From the NCBI RefSeq assembly GCF_033807715.1, contig NC_084599.1, forward strand, positions 26,406,125 to 26,470,124: a stretch of DNA of 64,000 nucleotides. Direction: 5' to 3'. The translations under genes were made by a program, and so were the position numbers. The stretch comes from Cololabis saira. Lineage: Eukaryota; Chordata; Actinopteri; Beloniformes; Belonidae. The stretch's first letter is position 1. Each line of letters begins with the position of its first letter. Under the pieces are notes generated by a model. That model was not told where the DNA came from. It saw nothing but the letters and a program-made list of their open reading frames with translations, and ran no database searches. This document shows positions 9,536 to 22,060 of this stretch, in pieces.

Positions 9536-12500
9536 ATGTTCAAACCTTGCATTCGCATTGAGCACCTGCATTTGGATTTTCTAGGATGTGTTTTAATCAA
9601 AGGTCTGAACAGGGTATGAAAGAGGAGCATGAGGTGGCTGTCCTGGGCTTGGCATTCCTCAAAGCAGATCTTGGGAAGAGCAAACACAGTTTAGTGCCCA
9701 AAAGGACATTACTTGGTTTGACATGGACACAAGCTTGATGACAAGTTGAGCTACCACTAGCAGCTGCAAAGAGGGACGTGTACAGGAGCGATCAGCACAG
9801 CGGCAGAAACAAGAGATGTTCACAAACACTCATAGGCACACCCATAGAGGCATGAGAGAGAAAGCAATACCTCCAATCCTAACGCAAACAACGTTTCAAC
9901 ATATCTTATGCGCATTAAAACTGTAGATTTACTTTTTTTTTTAAAACACTTTCTACACCCAAATTCTGAACTAGATGTCAGTGAATGATTTGTATACTGA
10001 GCAAAGTGATGCGCTGCACTTCCAGGAACATCCATCCATCCATTTTCTATACCCGCTTTATCCTTTGCATGTTATAGATACAAAAACACAGGTACAGGGA
10101 TAAAAAGGCTTTGTCAGGCAGAAAAGAAATACCATTTACATTTCTTCATTTGCCAAATGGTCTTTACCAAACTGCTTGAGGAGGAGTGTTTCATTGAGTA
10201 TGTGGACTGGGGAAACCAAATACCAAACCATTAACCTTCATGATGGTAGATGACCATTCTCTCCTGAGACACAGCCACTAAGCTCAGTTTACTTTGTAAC
10301 TTCAGAAGAAGTCATACATTAAAATTGCAATATTTGAATTCAAGTGTATGTGACCGACTCATACCGATGCAAGGAAAATATCTGTACCTGGACACACTCA
10401 ACAGCCGCGCAATCAGCCCATACTGGGATGTGGTGCAAAACCCGTTTAAGACAAGGTGGAACTGTCATTCTTAAAAAGACAGATGTGTGTCAGCGAGGCA
10501 ATTTGGGAAGATTGAGACCCTATGGAACAGTCAAGGTCAATAATAAAAGGAAATGGCTAAGTGAAAGAACATTTTACAATGATTGAAAAATTACATTAGT
10601 ATTCAGCTGTAAAAAAAAATACAATAAAAAAATTAAAGTATCACATGAAGCAAAATACAACCAATGTTTGTTTCTGTTGGCAAAGTGCCTTCCCCTGTAA
10701 ACTCTTTATTTCAATGATTACTTGAATGGAAGAGGGTTCATCTAAGACGAGGACCGACAACACCAGCCTGGCAACCAAAAGCAAAGCCACAGGAACAACA
10801 AAGCTTCCCCCCATTTAAAATCACAACTTTTGCACCGGTAACTGTTTTTTTGCATAGTTGATCTTCATCTGACACCTTATAATCTAATAAGAACTATGAT
10901 TTAATTTCTGAAAGAGCAAGTTCATGTTGATATATTATCTGCATCCACTTTATAATACAGCAATTGTGACAACATAATCAGTCCTTTTAGCCGCCTTTAA
11001 GCTATACATAATATTTAACTACAATAAAGCTCCAACTCTTTTATTTATTGTGTGTGGGTGGGTAAGATTAGATCTTACTTTAGAACCTGATATAGCAATG
11101 CTGTAAACTGTAAACAGGTTATAGTGGCAATGTTTTTTTGATGATTTTATTACATCAGGGTGTTGCTTCTATTGTGATGCACTCCCAGGTCTTATTGTTT
11201 TTATATGACAAGTAATTTACAGTTACGCTATTCATAAACAGTATATGAGTGTATGTTCACAAAAAAAAACAACGGCAAAAAAACATTATAGATTGTTTTT
11301 TAGTAATGCTCTGGCTTATCCACCCTCCCTATCCACAAATATACCTTACCTTGACAGCTGATGCCCGATGTTATTGACTTTTACATTTCGTTTACATTAC
11401 GTTTTTCAATCCATAGTTGAAAAGATTATTGACAACATTCAAGAGAATTGCCAATCGTCCCAGTTGCAGCCAGGTGCTAATCAAATTTATCTGAATGATT
11501 GATATGCACTAAGTGTGAACATGTCTGTACAAGGCCAAAATTTTGGCACACTGCTTGTCTGAAGCATTTAAGTCTGTGTCAAAACTGTGCCAAAGAAGAA
11601 AGATATGAGCAGTGATCTTAGAAGCAGTTGTTGCTGCCCATCAGTCTGGGAAGGGTTAGAAAGCCATTTCCAAAACAATTGGGAGTCATATGCTCTACTA
11701 CTGGAGTCTCACTACTTTGAAGACTTTGAACTAAGAAAGGAAGAAAATACCATACATTGTTTGCTCCGCTTTTGACAGATTGTTTTTTTTTCTGAGCAGA
11801 TAAATAAAATAAAGTTCATATAAGTTAGGTCATTAAAGTTTTCGACTATTTCACATCATTTCCATGCAACTTAATGAATCATTCTTACTTTTCAGCCGAT
11901 ATTTTTATGTTGTGACATTTGATTTGAAATGTGAGCCATGCTGCAAGTTTAGTAAACCAGTCTGAAATAAATTAATCATTGTTTGACATTGAGAAAATTA
12001 GCTGAAATCAAGAAATTAGCATTTATTGGTTTAGTGAGCGCCATAATAGTCAGTAAATAATGTAAGTTTGATCAAAATGTATGTTTTGCTCCCCGTTGAC
12101 ATTTTTTACATCTTGACACAATTTTCACAGTAAACATTCATTCATTAACTATGTTTTGTGAACACGTATATGCGCAGATATTTTCAATATTTTATTTTTT
12201 TGCCAAATGAAAACATAATAGAACAGCGACTTCAGTTTTACATATGTACTCTGTAAATGTACAGTTAACATAGACAATAAATATGTCACCAACTTATTTT
12301 GCAATCTTGCATTGATAATGTTGTACGTATGAGCACAACCATCATTCGGTCCATTCAATGCCTTTCTTCTTTTTAGAGGCTCCTTTCCTGTCATATATTC
12401 AGGTGCTATGGTTTTCAGATAATGAAGGTCTTTTCAGTGTTTTCCCTTTTCATTTTTAAAAATCAATACAGACGTAAAGGGCTATTAGTCATAGGCTTCG

Positions 12501-13585
12501 CCTTATCCCTTTATGACACACTTTGTTTGAGTATGACAACATTTCTGGTTTGATCAGTTATATAACACACCCTCCATTTTCAATAGAATGCCTTCTTTAG
12601 CTGCTTTATGGCCTATTCTATTTGCAACCTAATTATGTTATTCTATACCCTTCACCAAATGCACTTACGTAACTCAGCCTCAGTGCATTGTTCAAATTTT
12701 CTTTTTGTAAAAACCTTTTATCCTCTGAACATGCACACACATGCACTCCTAGATGATTTTAAAGAAGCTGCATGGATAATCTTGAACTTTAACACTTCAA
12801 ATGTATTATTGGAATCATTACTATAGATGTTCTCATTTAGCAAGACAATTAGCAAGAGACCTATCAGCCTTTAATATTGTGTATTGAGACTTTTATAAGA
12901 CACTAACATACAGTACATATATACATGTCTGTGTGTGTCAAGAGGCCAACAATAAGCCAACGCACAAGGTACCATCAGGTGTGGTATATTCCAAGAGATG
13001 CTCCGTCTCCGTTATTCTACTGCATATGCTTAAAACCTCTGCCAAATTTTTGCTAAGTGGCTTGGTTTGGGTTTACTTTTCAGGCAGAATCCAACAGAAG
13101 ATGTGTAAATACAATAGGATTGATTTATTTACAGTTGAAAAGAATTACCCAAATAACAAAAAAGTGACAGTCTTTTGTTTCTGTGACTAGCAGTGGTTCA
13201 GGGTAAGTGAGTGGCATGGAGTGGTTGGCCTTCCTGTTGCATGATCTGTGTGGGTTAACCAGAGAGGTGGCTCGGATGGTGGTGGTGCAAAGCGACCGTC
13301 CTGACGTGGGCTTGGACACTCTGCTGGCAAACTCAATACAGACTTCCAACAGAATCAAAAACAATTGTAATGAATAAGTATTCAGTGATTTATTTGAGAC
13401 ATGGGCATAGATGTACTGCATGATGAAACGAATAATCTGGTGATATGCAGCTGAGCACAGGTGTGGACAATTAGAATTCAGGGTCATCAGGAAGCATGAT
13501 CTGGATCCAGTGGTCTTACTCCCATACAGACAAAACACAATAGAGAAGAAAGACCCAACACATAAACCATAACATCTGACAGGCT
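9536..13585. other. No gene seen; AT-rich non-coding stretch
   Basis: About 4 kb of AT-rich sequence with only short chance reading frames. The one repeat recognised is the 'catccatccattttctata' block at 10029-10068. Several homopolymer runs (for example near 9930 and 11266) occur. I see no splice-framed coding island, no RNA gene and no terminal inverted repeats. Confidence 0.5.
10029..10068. repeat. 'catccatccattttctata' fish repeat fragment
   Basis: The phrase catccatccattttctata followed by cccgctttatcc is very common in fish genomes as the end of a retroposon family. Only about 40 bases remain, so orientation and class cannot be judged. Confidence 0.5.
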
Positions 13586-13589
13586 AAGG

Positions 13590-14045
13590 ATACCAGTTCT
13601 GAAGTGGAGCAATCATCAGCCATCTCCTCTACATGGACAACATCAAGCTATATAACAAGAATGAGCCAGACATTTGATCTTCCTCACCACCAGAATGGAG
13701 AACAGTGATACTGTGTCATTAATGCTGGATAAATGGTCTTGAATGGGGTAAAATGATCACAGCTGAGGGGGTCGAACTACCAGAAGGTCACATATGAGAT
13801 GTTCACAACAGCCATAAATACACCTGGAATCCCACAAGCAGCCTGAACTACAAGAACGCTGCAAGGGAGTCACAGCCAAGTACCCGAAGAGAGTATGACA
13901 AATCCTGTATGGAAAGTACAAAGTCTCGGCCATCTGCCAGCAATCAGATACCCCACTGGTATAGTAGCCTGGCTAGAGGAAGAGACTGAAGCCACCAATG
14001 TCAAGACATGAAAACTGAGACTTCCAAATCCAGACTGATGGCTAT
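13590..14045 (+). pseudogene. R2-like non-LTR retrotransposon, reverse transcriptase fragment (decayed)
   Basis: Would have copied element RNA into DNA at the target site. Frames on the plus strand read GAIISHLLYMDNIKLYNKNE (about 13610-13670), the palm-domain catalytic block, and IRYPTGIVAWLEEETEATNVKT in two parts (about 13945-14010), from the conserved region after the palm. Between them are LPEG and other family words in shifting frames. The second catalytic aspartate of the YMDD-type motif is Asn here, and several stops and frameshifts occur, so it is dead. The wording matches proteins usually labelled 'type-1 retrotransposable element R2' in fish. 5' and 3' ends are not resolved. Confidence 0.7.
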
Positions 14046-14105
14046 GACTATGGCTTTATGTCGTTGTCCCTTACCGCTACCTCAGTTGCCTGCCCCTCAT
14101 CAGCA

Positions 14106-14354
14106 TCAACTTGATTGGGCAGGTTGGATGTCCACCTTGTTCTCAGTTTCGCTCGGTGATAATATTATAGTGCTTTGGCCGACATTGTTGTCTAAGTCGA
14201 CATCAACGTTACTGCTGCTGCTGCTTGCAGTTGCACTGCTACCAAAAAGCTCTCTGAGCTTTCTACATTTTGAAGCATCTTCTTCAAGTGACTTGGCTTT
14301 CTTTTGTTTTAACTTTTCTCATCCACCTTTTTCCTTAAGTTTTCTGCTTGCCAT
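14106..14354 (-). pseudogene. N-terminal fragment of a hAT/ZMYM1-like transposase
   Basis: On the minus strand an ATG at 14354 opens a frame that reads MASRKLKEKGG, a TGA, then EKLKQKKAKSLEEDASKCRK and RELFGSS, with an acidic and Ser-rich tail to a stop at 14106. A short Lys/Glu-rich helix followed by 'K..kL..fF' is typical of the first exon of hAT transposases of the ZMYM1-like group. The neighbouring sequence at 14460-14550 (ggccaatgcccg, ccattctgg..ccagaatg) may be its terminal region, but I could not find matching ends. The 144-codon plus-strand frame across this stretch is its antisense shadow. No catalytic domain remains. Confidence 0.4.
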
Positions 14355-14549
14355 CTTTCTGTTGACAGACAATAACGTTAGTCTGCCTTGGTTTTTAGGC
14401 CTATGTCCAATAGATTATCGTCTTAGCGCCACCCGTTGTTAGGTGATAGACTGAAAATTTGGTTATTGAACAGGGCCAATGCCCGTGGACCTGACGGCCA
14501 TTCTGGACTTTTCCAGAATGCACAGATTACCAGTCCGCACCTGCCCCAG

Positions 14550-15482
<933 letters not shown>

Positions 15483-16301
15483 TCACAACAGCCCCAAAGC
15501 TCTGGATAAACACAATTTAACAACTCCACCCTTCGTTGTCATTCTTATCTTATCTTGAATTCTAACCTTAAACCCAACTCTAAACACACTCACTGGAAAA
15601 GGCCTCAGGGTGGCCCCTGATTCTTCACCTCCCCCCAGACACTACAATTCATTGTCTCTTAGTCACTCCATCATTTTATTGTTCCTTGTCTTGTCCCTTC
15701 CTTAACCCCTCTCTCACTTACTTTCCACCAGTCAGAATACTAGGTGACAATTTCTTAAAATTACACATATTATAATAATTGCCATTGAGTTGTGTGTACT
15801 TACTGTTTGTAATTTATCAGAGGCAGTTCTTGATGGATCGGTTGACAACTCAATTGGTACCCATGCAATAAACTCATCAAGCCCTAATGCCACAAGAAGC
15901 ATTGGCACGACTACAGAGTGAATTCAGTTAAATTCAATTCAAAAATACTTTATTAAGCCCTGAAGGTAAATTAATTACTGCAGTAGTTATGATTTCAGGC
16001 TCTTCCAAGATTCATTGTAGAGGTTTATTGTTGTGGGCAGGAGGGATCTCCTGTAGCTGTCTGTGTTGCAGTGGATCTGAAGAAGCCTCTGACTGGAGAC
16101 ACGTTACTACTAAATTACTGTTTGAAAAGGGGGCTCTGGGTCGTTCGTGATCTTCTTCATTTTGCGAAGTATCCTCCTTTGTACAGTCAGGCTACAGAAC
16201 AATCCCAAGAACACAGCCAACCTTCTTAATCAATTTGCTCAGATTCTTTAAGTCACTGCCTCTGATGATGCTCCCACAACAGATGTGCTGATATGCTTGA
16301 C

Positions 16302-17461
16302 TAGGGATGGGAATCGAGAACTGGTTCTCAAAGAGAATTGGTTCCCAGTAGTTTGATTCCGTTGAATCGTTAACCCGTCTGCCTAAAGATTCCGTTTATA
16401 TGTTCTGACAATGTCTGATGCATTCGCGTGATGACGTCATGTACATGCTTCATATTTTGGCTCAGAATGTTTCCAACATTGTGTGGAGGCAGAAACGCAC
16501 CAAAGTTCAATTATATTCAGGAGTGCACACAAGCTGGTACTAGAGGGCTAGTCTACAGGTGCAACAATAAACTGTATCAATGGACAAAGCATTTGGTCAT
16601 GTGACCTATTTGTTTCTGAAGACCAGTTTTGAAGCCCGTTTTCCTTCGTACTGAGCACAGCCATGTCACTCAGCAAGCCCTCGGGAATGCGCCCTCTGCA
16701 AATCAATCATAGTTAGCTTTGCTCACAGCTCCTTCAGCCGAACCCCACCGAAATATCTGGAGATCTACCCTCAGACCTCTACAGGGCGATACACCATTTG
16801 ATATATCAACTCGACGATGAAATCAAAAATGACTGCGCCATTTACCGGCGGGAGCTTGACGATTACAGATAAGGAAGTGATAAGGTCCAGCAATTGGCTG
16901 AGTCGACTGCCAAACAATCATTTTAGAAATAAATGAAATATGATATAAACTCCTGGCGTGGTACAAACCAATCCCAGCAATTTTTGAACCAGGCTGTAAA
17001 CATGATTATTTTTGCTTTAAAGTGGGACATTTTAACATAGTAGTCAATGGAGATTGACTCGCTTTTGCAGCCACCCTCTATCAGTCAGTCGAGTAACTGA
17101 AGCGAACTTTAGTCCTGCATGAGAATCAATGCGGAAGTGAGATACTTGGCGCTTGGTTGCATGGTCCTCATAAAAACTGTTAATGTCCAAAAGTTGATCA
17201 TTGTGATTGTATTTATGTCACAATGTTCATTTGAAAAGGTTCCTGTTTTCAGCTTAAGCCAGCATTGATTTAGTTGAAGTTGAGTTCAAAATATTGGTGC
17301 ATACTTGAAATTAAAGTGTATGTAACCAAAGTCATTTGTACTATATTTGTACTGTATATGACCGGATGAGAATCGATAAGAGAATCGATAAGGAACCGAA
17401 TCATCAAGCGGTATTGATAATGTGACCAGAATCTGTAAATTCTTAAAAATTAAGATCCCTA
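16302..17461. mobile_element. hAT-type element (TAGGGATGGGAATCGA family), non-autonomous
   Basis: Starts TAGGGATGGGAATCGAGAAC and ends in a block with repeated gaatcgataagg words and final ATCCCTA. Termini pair as TAGGGAT / ATCCCTA, with further decayed inverted similarity inward. The flanking 8-mers tgcttgac (16294-16301) and tccaggac (17462-17469) agree at 5 of 8 positions, a plausible decayed hAT target duplication. The host LINE coding text continues across the gap. No transposase frame is seen in its 1160 bp, so it is a deletion derivative. Confidence 0.75.
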
Positions 17462-17909
17462 TCCAGGACAGAACTTAATAAAAATTATCACCATCTTTAT
17501 GCAAACCATCAAGGACCTAAGTGTGCTCTGTTCTTTCTTCTAAACGGCATCTATGTTGTATCTTCAGTGTAGTCCATTGTCCAGATTAACACTGAGGTAT
17601 CTATACTCTTCCACCACCTCCACTTCTTCTCCCATGATGGAAAAAACTATTGGACTTAATCTTGACTTTTCTAAAGTTTACGATCATCTAGGGCTGGGCG
17701 ATATGGCAAAAAAAGTGATCACGATTTTTTTTCCCATATTGAATGATCTCGATTTTTAATCACGATTTTTTTAAATCAGAAGATCCCCCCTCCCTTCTGG
17801 AATAAAATAGAAAGAAACCAGAGATTAGTTTTTTCTTATTAACAAATAAAGCAAATAGCATGTTTTAACAAGAATCCAGAATGCTACCAGTGGTACCCAC
17901 CGAAAAAAC

Positions 17910-18340
17910 TAGGGATGCACCGAAATGAAAATTTGAGGCCGAAACTGAAGCGGAATAAAATTTAAAGACTTGGCTGAATACTGAGTACCGAATAGCCTAC
18001 GGAATGCGGTTGTTCACAGTTTTTCATTTATTTTGCCATTTTTTTCACAATTGCATAGATAAAATTGGAATGACATTATTAACAACAAAAACAGTAAACT
18101 AATATGAGTTGAGCCACTGTCAAGCAGCTGGCGATGCTGTTGCTTAAATTGACCAACAGGTGGCTCTCTAACATCACAGATTGTGTACTGTGCGTGACTC
18201 TGACGCTGGTTAGTAATTAAGGAGTTAAAACTCACTCGCCACTTACGGGACTCAGTAACCAGCAGAAACGGCAGTTTTATTACATTTATTAACTGTAGTA
18301 CCGCTATTATGAGAGGTTATTTCTCACAGTATTAACCTAA
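17910..18340 (+). mobile_element. Fragment of a second hAT family nested in 17689-19024
   Basis: TAGGGATGCACCGAAATGAA at 17910 is the terminus of a common fish hAT family. The following text (gaggccgaaactgaag, ctgaatactgagtaccgaat) is its usual subterminal pattern. I could not find the opposite terminus, so the right boundary is a guess and the copy is probably truncated. Confidence 0.55.
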
Positions 18341-18348
18341 AGGGACTT

Positions 18349-18425
18349 AAGGCTGATATATGGTCCCGCGTTACACCAACGCAGAGCCTACAGCGTCATC
18401 TGCTGAGCTCTGCTTGTTGCCTCCG
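18349..18425 (+). mobile_element. Half of a PIF/Harbinger-like MITE
   Basis: The block aaggctgatatatggtcccg followed by cgttacaccaacgcagagcc matches the left half of the complete MITE at 43711-43828. The right inverted repeat is missing, so only a truncated copy remains. It is preceded by TTA, which fits the family's 3-bp target preference. Confidence 0.5.
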
Positions 18426-19860
18426 CGCTCCGACACATTCACTCCGCTGAGCGCGCACACACACACACACACGCACGCACACACACACCCATGTCGGGGC
18501 CGCGGAGTTTCTGAAGTCGGCGGTGATGAGTAATTTGTGGTACAAGCAGAGCAAATCACAACTTTAATGAGTGCGGTTCGAATACACAATACATCCATCA
18601 CGAAGGGCATTTTGTGAATCCATCACACCCTCCTCCTGTACGCTCGGAAGAAGTTGTCCGGCGAAATAAATAAATAAATAACCGCAAACCGTGAGTCCCG
18701 GTCGGCTCGAAGCTAAGCTAACGCTAGCCTGCGGTTGTTGTCTTGTAGTTTTATTCTCTCTGGTCACGCTTGCTCCCACCAGTGCAGGGGAGGCAGATGT
18801 GACTACTTTACTGCCTATGGTCATGCAACTTGCCGCGGCATGTCATGCATGATCAATTAATGCAGACAGCGCGGTGCCAGGAAAGCGGGTTGTGATTGGT
18901 TGTCGTGCACTTTGCTGCAGCATGTTTTGCACGTGATCGAGAAAGTAGACCCACAGCTGATCACCGTGATCGAACTTAATTTGATCGCGATCACAAATCG
19001 AGATCGTTTAATCGCCCAGCCCTACGATCATCTCCTTCGTCTTGTTGACATTAACAACAAGATGATTGCTTCCACCATGGCACCACCATGCCACCATATG
19101 GCCCACAAGTTCTCTTTACTCGCACTCTTGTCCATCAGTGATATGTCTCAGAACTGCAGAGTTATTTGAGTATACAGATGACAAAACTCTAACTGGTACT
19201 GGAAGTCGGAGGCATATTATGTAAAGAGGAACAGTGAGAGTGCAGTCCCCTGTTGTGTAACTGACCACCTGGTCAGACACGCAACCATTCAGTCTCACAA
19301 ACCACGGCCTATTTGCCAGGTAGTCAGTGACCCAGATAGTTGTGGAGGCATCCACCTGTGTCTTCTGGGGTTTCTTATGTAGTAATGCAGACTGGATGGT
19401 GTTAAATGCACTGGGGGAAATCAAATTACATCATCCTCACAGTACTGCTTTCTTTATCCAGATGACTGTGGGTTCATTGAAGTAGGTGCATGATGGCTTC
19501 TTCAACTCCAACCCCACAACAATCAGCATACTGCAGTAGGTCCTGGAAGTTGCTTGTTTGCTTTTTTCAGGTGGCCAAATAAATGTATCTCCAGGACTTT
19601 CATGATATTGGATGTTAGGACTACAGGTCAATAGTCATTAGGAGAAGATGGATGAGGTCTTTTGGTAACTTGACCACAGCAGGATGTCTTCCACAGCACT
19701 GGGAGCTTCTCCTGGTCAGGCTAAGTTTAAAAAGGCACTGCAGAAGGGGGGCAACATCTCCGGATGTGGTAGGAGACGACGACGAAGCGGCTTCAAGATC
19801 CATGACAGATGTGGAAAATGAGACGAGTCAGGTGTGACAGGGAAGCTGTGAGTCAACGGA

Positions 19861-21334
19861 GAATTTGAAATCTGTTTTCCCGGGGGTGGTAGAGAAAGAT
19901 ACTGAGCTTGTTTCTGAACTCAAAGTAAAAAAATATGTTCACCTCTGTTCTTCAGAAGCAGAATAAGACTTATAACATTTTCCTTCAATCTGCTCAACAT
20001 TTAGCTCTGCACTCTGCCTATTATATCTGATGTATCACACATTGGGGTGTGCTGGCGAATATATGAACTTGTGAGCCTAGATGGCTCAATGCTTGGCTGC
20101 TTTGGGTAAATAGGTAGCATGATTTTCAGAAAGCGATTTCTGCTCGAGAGCCTAAATTTATGACAAAACAGAAATTATTATCATGTATCATAGCCCTCCA
20201 GGTTGCTGCAGGCCAGAAATGAATTCTTTGGCTTGATCTGTGATACATTTAGCCCTCTGTCTGCTTGGAGGGGAATGACTTCATCACACAGTCTGTGTTA
20301 TAGAAGTAGCGGGTTTGACTGACTGCATTGTTCTTGGGAATCAGTGCTCGTCAGCCAAACTTAGTACAAGTCAGGGTGGCCAATTGTTCATGGCTGTGAC
20401 TAATTACTTCAAAGCAACATCCATGGTCCACTTTCCGCTTCATATGTGAGATATCACCTACAAGTCCATCTGTACAAGATGCAGTAGTATGTAGTTCAGA
20501 GAAATAGACTTCTTTTTACTGATATTGGATGATATGATGGATAAAGCTTATAATTTATCTCAGATGTGAGGCCACAACCATTGGCAGATTATCTAGAAGA
20601 ATTAAAAGTGCAAAAATTGAATGTTTTTACTTAAGACGGAAGCTTTATGTGGGATTACTTCTTGGTGCTGTCATTTCTAAATTCCTGCTCATCCATAAAC
20701 CCACAATGTATTTATTTTTATTCACACATGAGCTTTTTTATGGTTTAAACCAATTAAAAATTCCATACTAACGGAGTGGAGCCCATTTGTTGGTGACAGA
20801 CAGGCTGACCTACAGTAATTTCAGTAAATGTTGATCTACTGGAATTTTCTTCAGAACCATTTGTAAGGTGTATATAGAGCAGTAATAACATGGCAAAAAG
20901 GCGTTGTTGATGTCAGAGATCAGAACAGTACGTCAGATTGGATTGAAATGATAGAAAGGTAACAGTAAAGCAAATAACAGCTCATTACAACCAAGACATG
21001 TCAAAGACCATCTTTTAACCCACAACACCCAACACAGCAGCAGAATACCACACAAGGTGTCATTTCTGTATGATATGAAGGGGAAACTAATGGTGCAGTT
21101 TGTAAGCAGCAACTAAAACTGGAGACAAAGATTACTGGGATACTGTTTCCAGGCCCAATGATCCCCAATTTCTGCCATGATATTCTAATTGTATGTTAAG
21201 AATTTGTTGAGAAAAACATGAAAGCTTAAGTTCAGGTGGTCTTGGTATAATGGTGTGGGAAATAGTTTCCTGGTACACTTTATTTTATTCATTTATTTTT
21301 TTAAATATATTTGATCATAAATATCTCTTACAAG
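19861..21334. other. No gene seen
   Basis: AT-rich non-coding DNA with no clear repeat boundary, splice-framed island or long frame. It lies between the Rex1-like LINE and the L2 3' end and may include further decayed LINE 5' sequence that I cannot prove. Confidence 0.4.
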
Positions 21335-22060
21335 CAAAGACTAATACCCACATCCACTGACAAATGTTTTCACAAGGCTTTTACAAGGACAGACTGCCAC
21401 ACTTCCAGACTTATTATAACCACATCTTTACAGGTTTACCTAAAAAGTCAGTTAGACAACTGCAGCTCATTCAGAACTATACTGCTCGAGTCCTCACAAA
21501 GACCAAAAAAGTGGACCAGATCAGTCTAGCTCTGAGGTCTTTGCACCAGCTGCCTGTCCTTCAGAGGACATATTTAAACATTTTGATGCCAGTCTTTAAA
21601 GGTCTGAATGGTCCAGGACCAGAATACATCAGTGACCTTCTGACCCAGTATGAACCTTCCAGACCCCTCAGGTCATCTGGATCTGTTTGTTTTTTTATCA
21701 GTTCCCAGAGTCAGAGCCAGACACGGAGAAGCAGCATTCAGCTTCTATACTCCACATGTCTGGAACAAACTCCCAGAAAGCCTCAGATCAGCTGAAACAC
21801 TCAGTGTATTTAAGTCCAGGCTGAAGACACCTGATATCAGCTGCCTTTGTGCAAAGCTCCTAAATCTGCAGTTCCAAAACTTAATCATATTTTAACTACT
21901 GATTTTATCTGATTTTTATTTATTGTTCTTATTTCTTTGTTTTTGATTCAAGTTTTTAAAAAAAAGCTTTGAATTTATGTTTTAATAACTTTGTAAAGCA
22001 CTTTGAATCACCTTTTTGTCAAATTATGCTATAGAAATAAACTTGCCTTGACTATGAAAA
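21335..22060 (+). mobile_element. L2/CR1-like LINE, C-terminus and 3' UTR
   Basis: The plus-strand frame from about 21440 reads QLQLIQNYTARVLTKTKK, LHQLPVLQRTYLNILMPVFK and LNGPGPEYISDLLTQYEPSR, the C-terminal block that follows the reverse transcriptase in L2/CR1 elements. A one-base shift then gives HGEAAFSFYTPHVWNKLPES and FKSRLKT. The 3' UTR ends in the typical L2-like tail taaacttgccttgac at about 22055. The catalytic domain is missing, as expected from 5' truncation during retrotransposition. Confidence 0.85.

Larger units (their letters stand above)
17689..19024. mobile_element. hAT-type element (TAGGGCTGGGCGAT family), non-autonomous
   Basis: Perfect 14-bp terminal inverted repeats TAGGGCTGGGCGAT / ATCGCCCAGCCCTA bound a 1336-bp element flanked by a perfect 8-bp target duplication CGATCATC (17681-17688 and 19025-19032). 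The subterminal regions repeat gatcacgattttt-type words. Inside are pieces of at least two other elements (17910 and 18349 onward) and a (CA)n tract at about 18453-18488. No transposase domain is recognised. It interrupts the Rex1-like LINE exactly in the word KTKEMIV. Confidence 0.9.
15921..19860 (-). mobile_element. Rex1-like LINE, 5'-truncated, split by two hAT insertions
   Basis: One minus-strand non-LTR element in three blocks: about 19860-19025, 17688-17462 and 16301-15921. The first block reads, in order, WKTSC, a PVVLTSNIMKVLE-like finger region, HLDK, FSAFNTI (RT motif with the first catalytic Asp region), WVTDYLANRPWFVRL, SNNSAVLRHITDGQECE (the palm motif, its two Asp replaced by Asn), and VNKTKEMI at the 17689-19024 insertion site. 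The second block continues NFRK. The third holds the C-terminus (YRRSLLPTTINLYN) and a 3' UTR ending at 15921 in the tail aatactttattaagccctga read in reverse. Frameshifts are frequent. Both interruptions lie in sequence that rejoins when the inserts are removed. Confidence 0.8.

Noticed and set aside
14008..14442. 144-codon plus-strand frame with hydrophobic segments
   Set aside because: It is antisense to the Lys-rich hAT-like N-terminal frame. The leucine-rich look comes from reading that strand in reverse.
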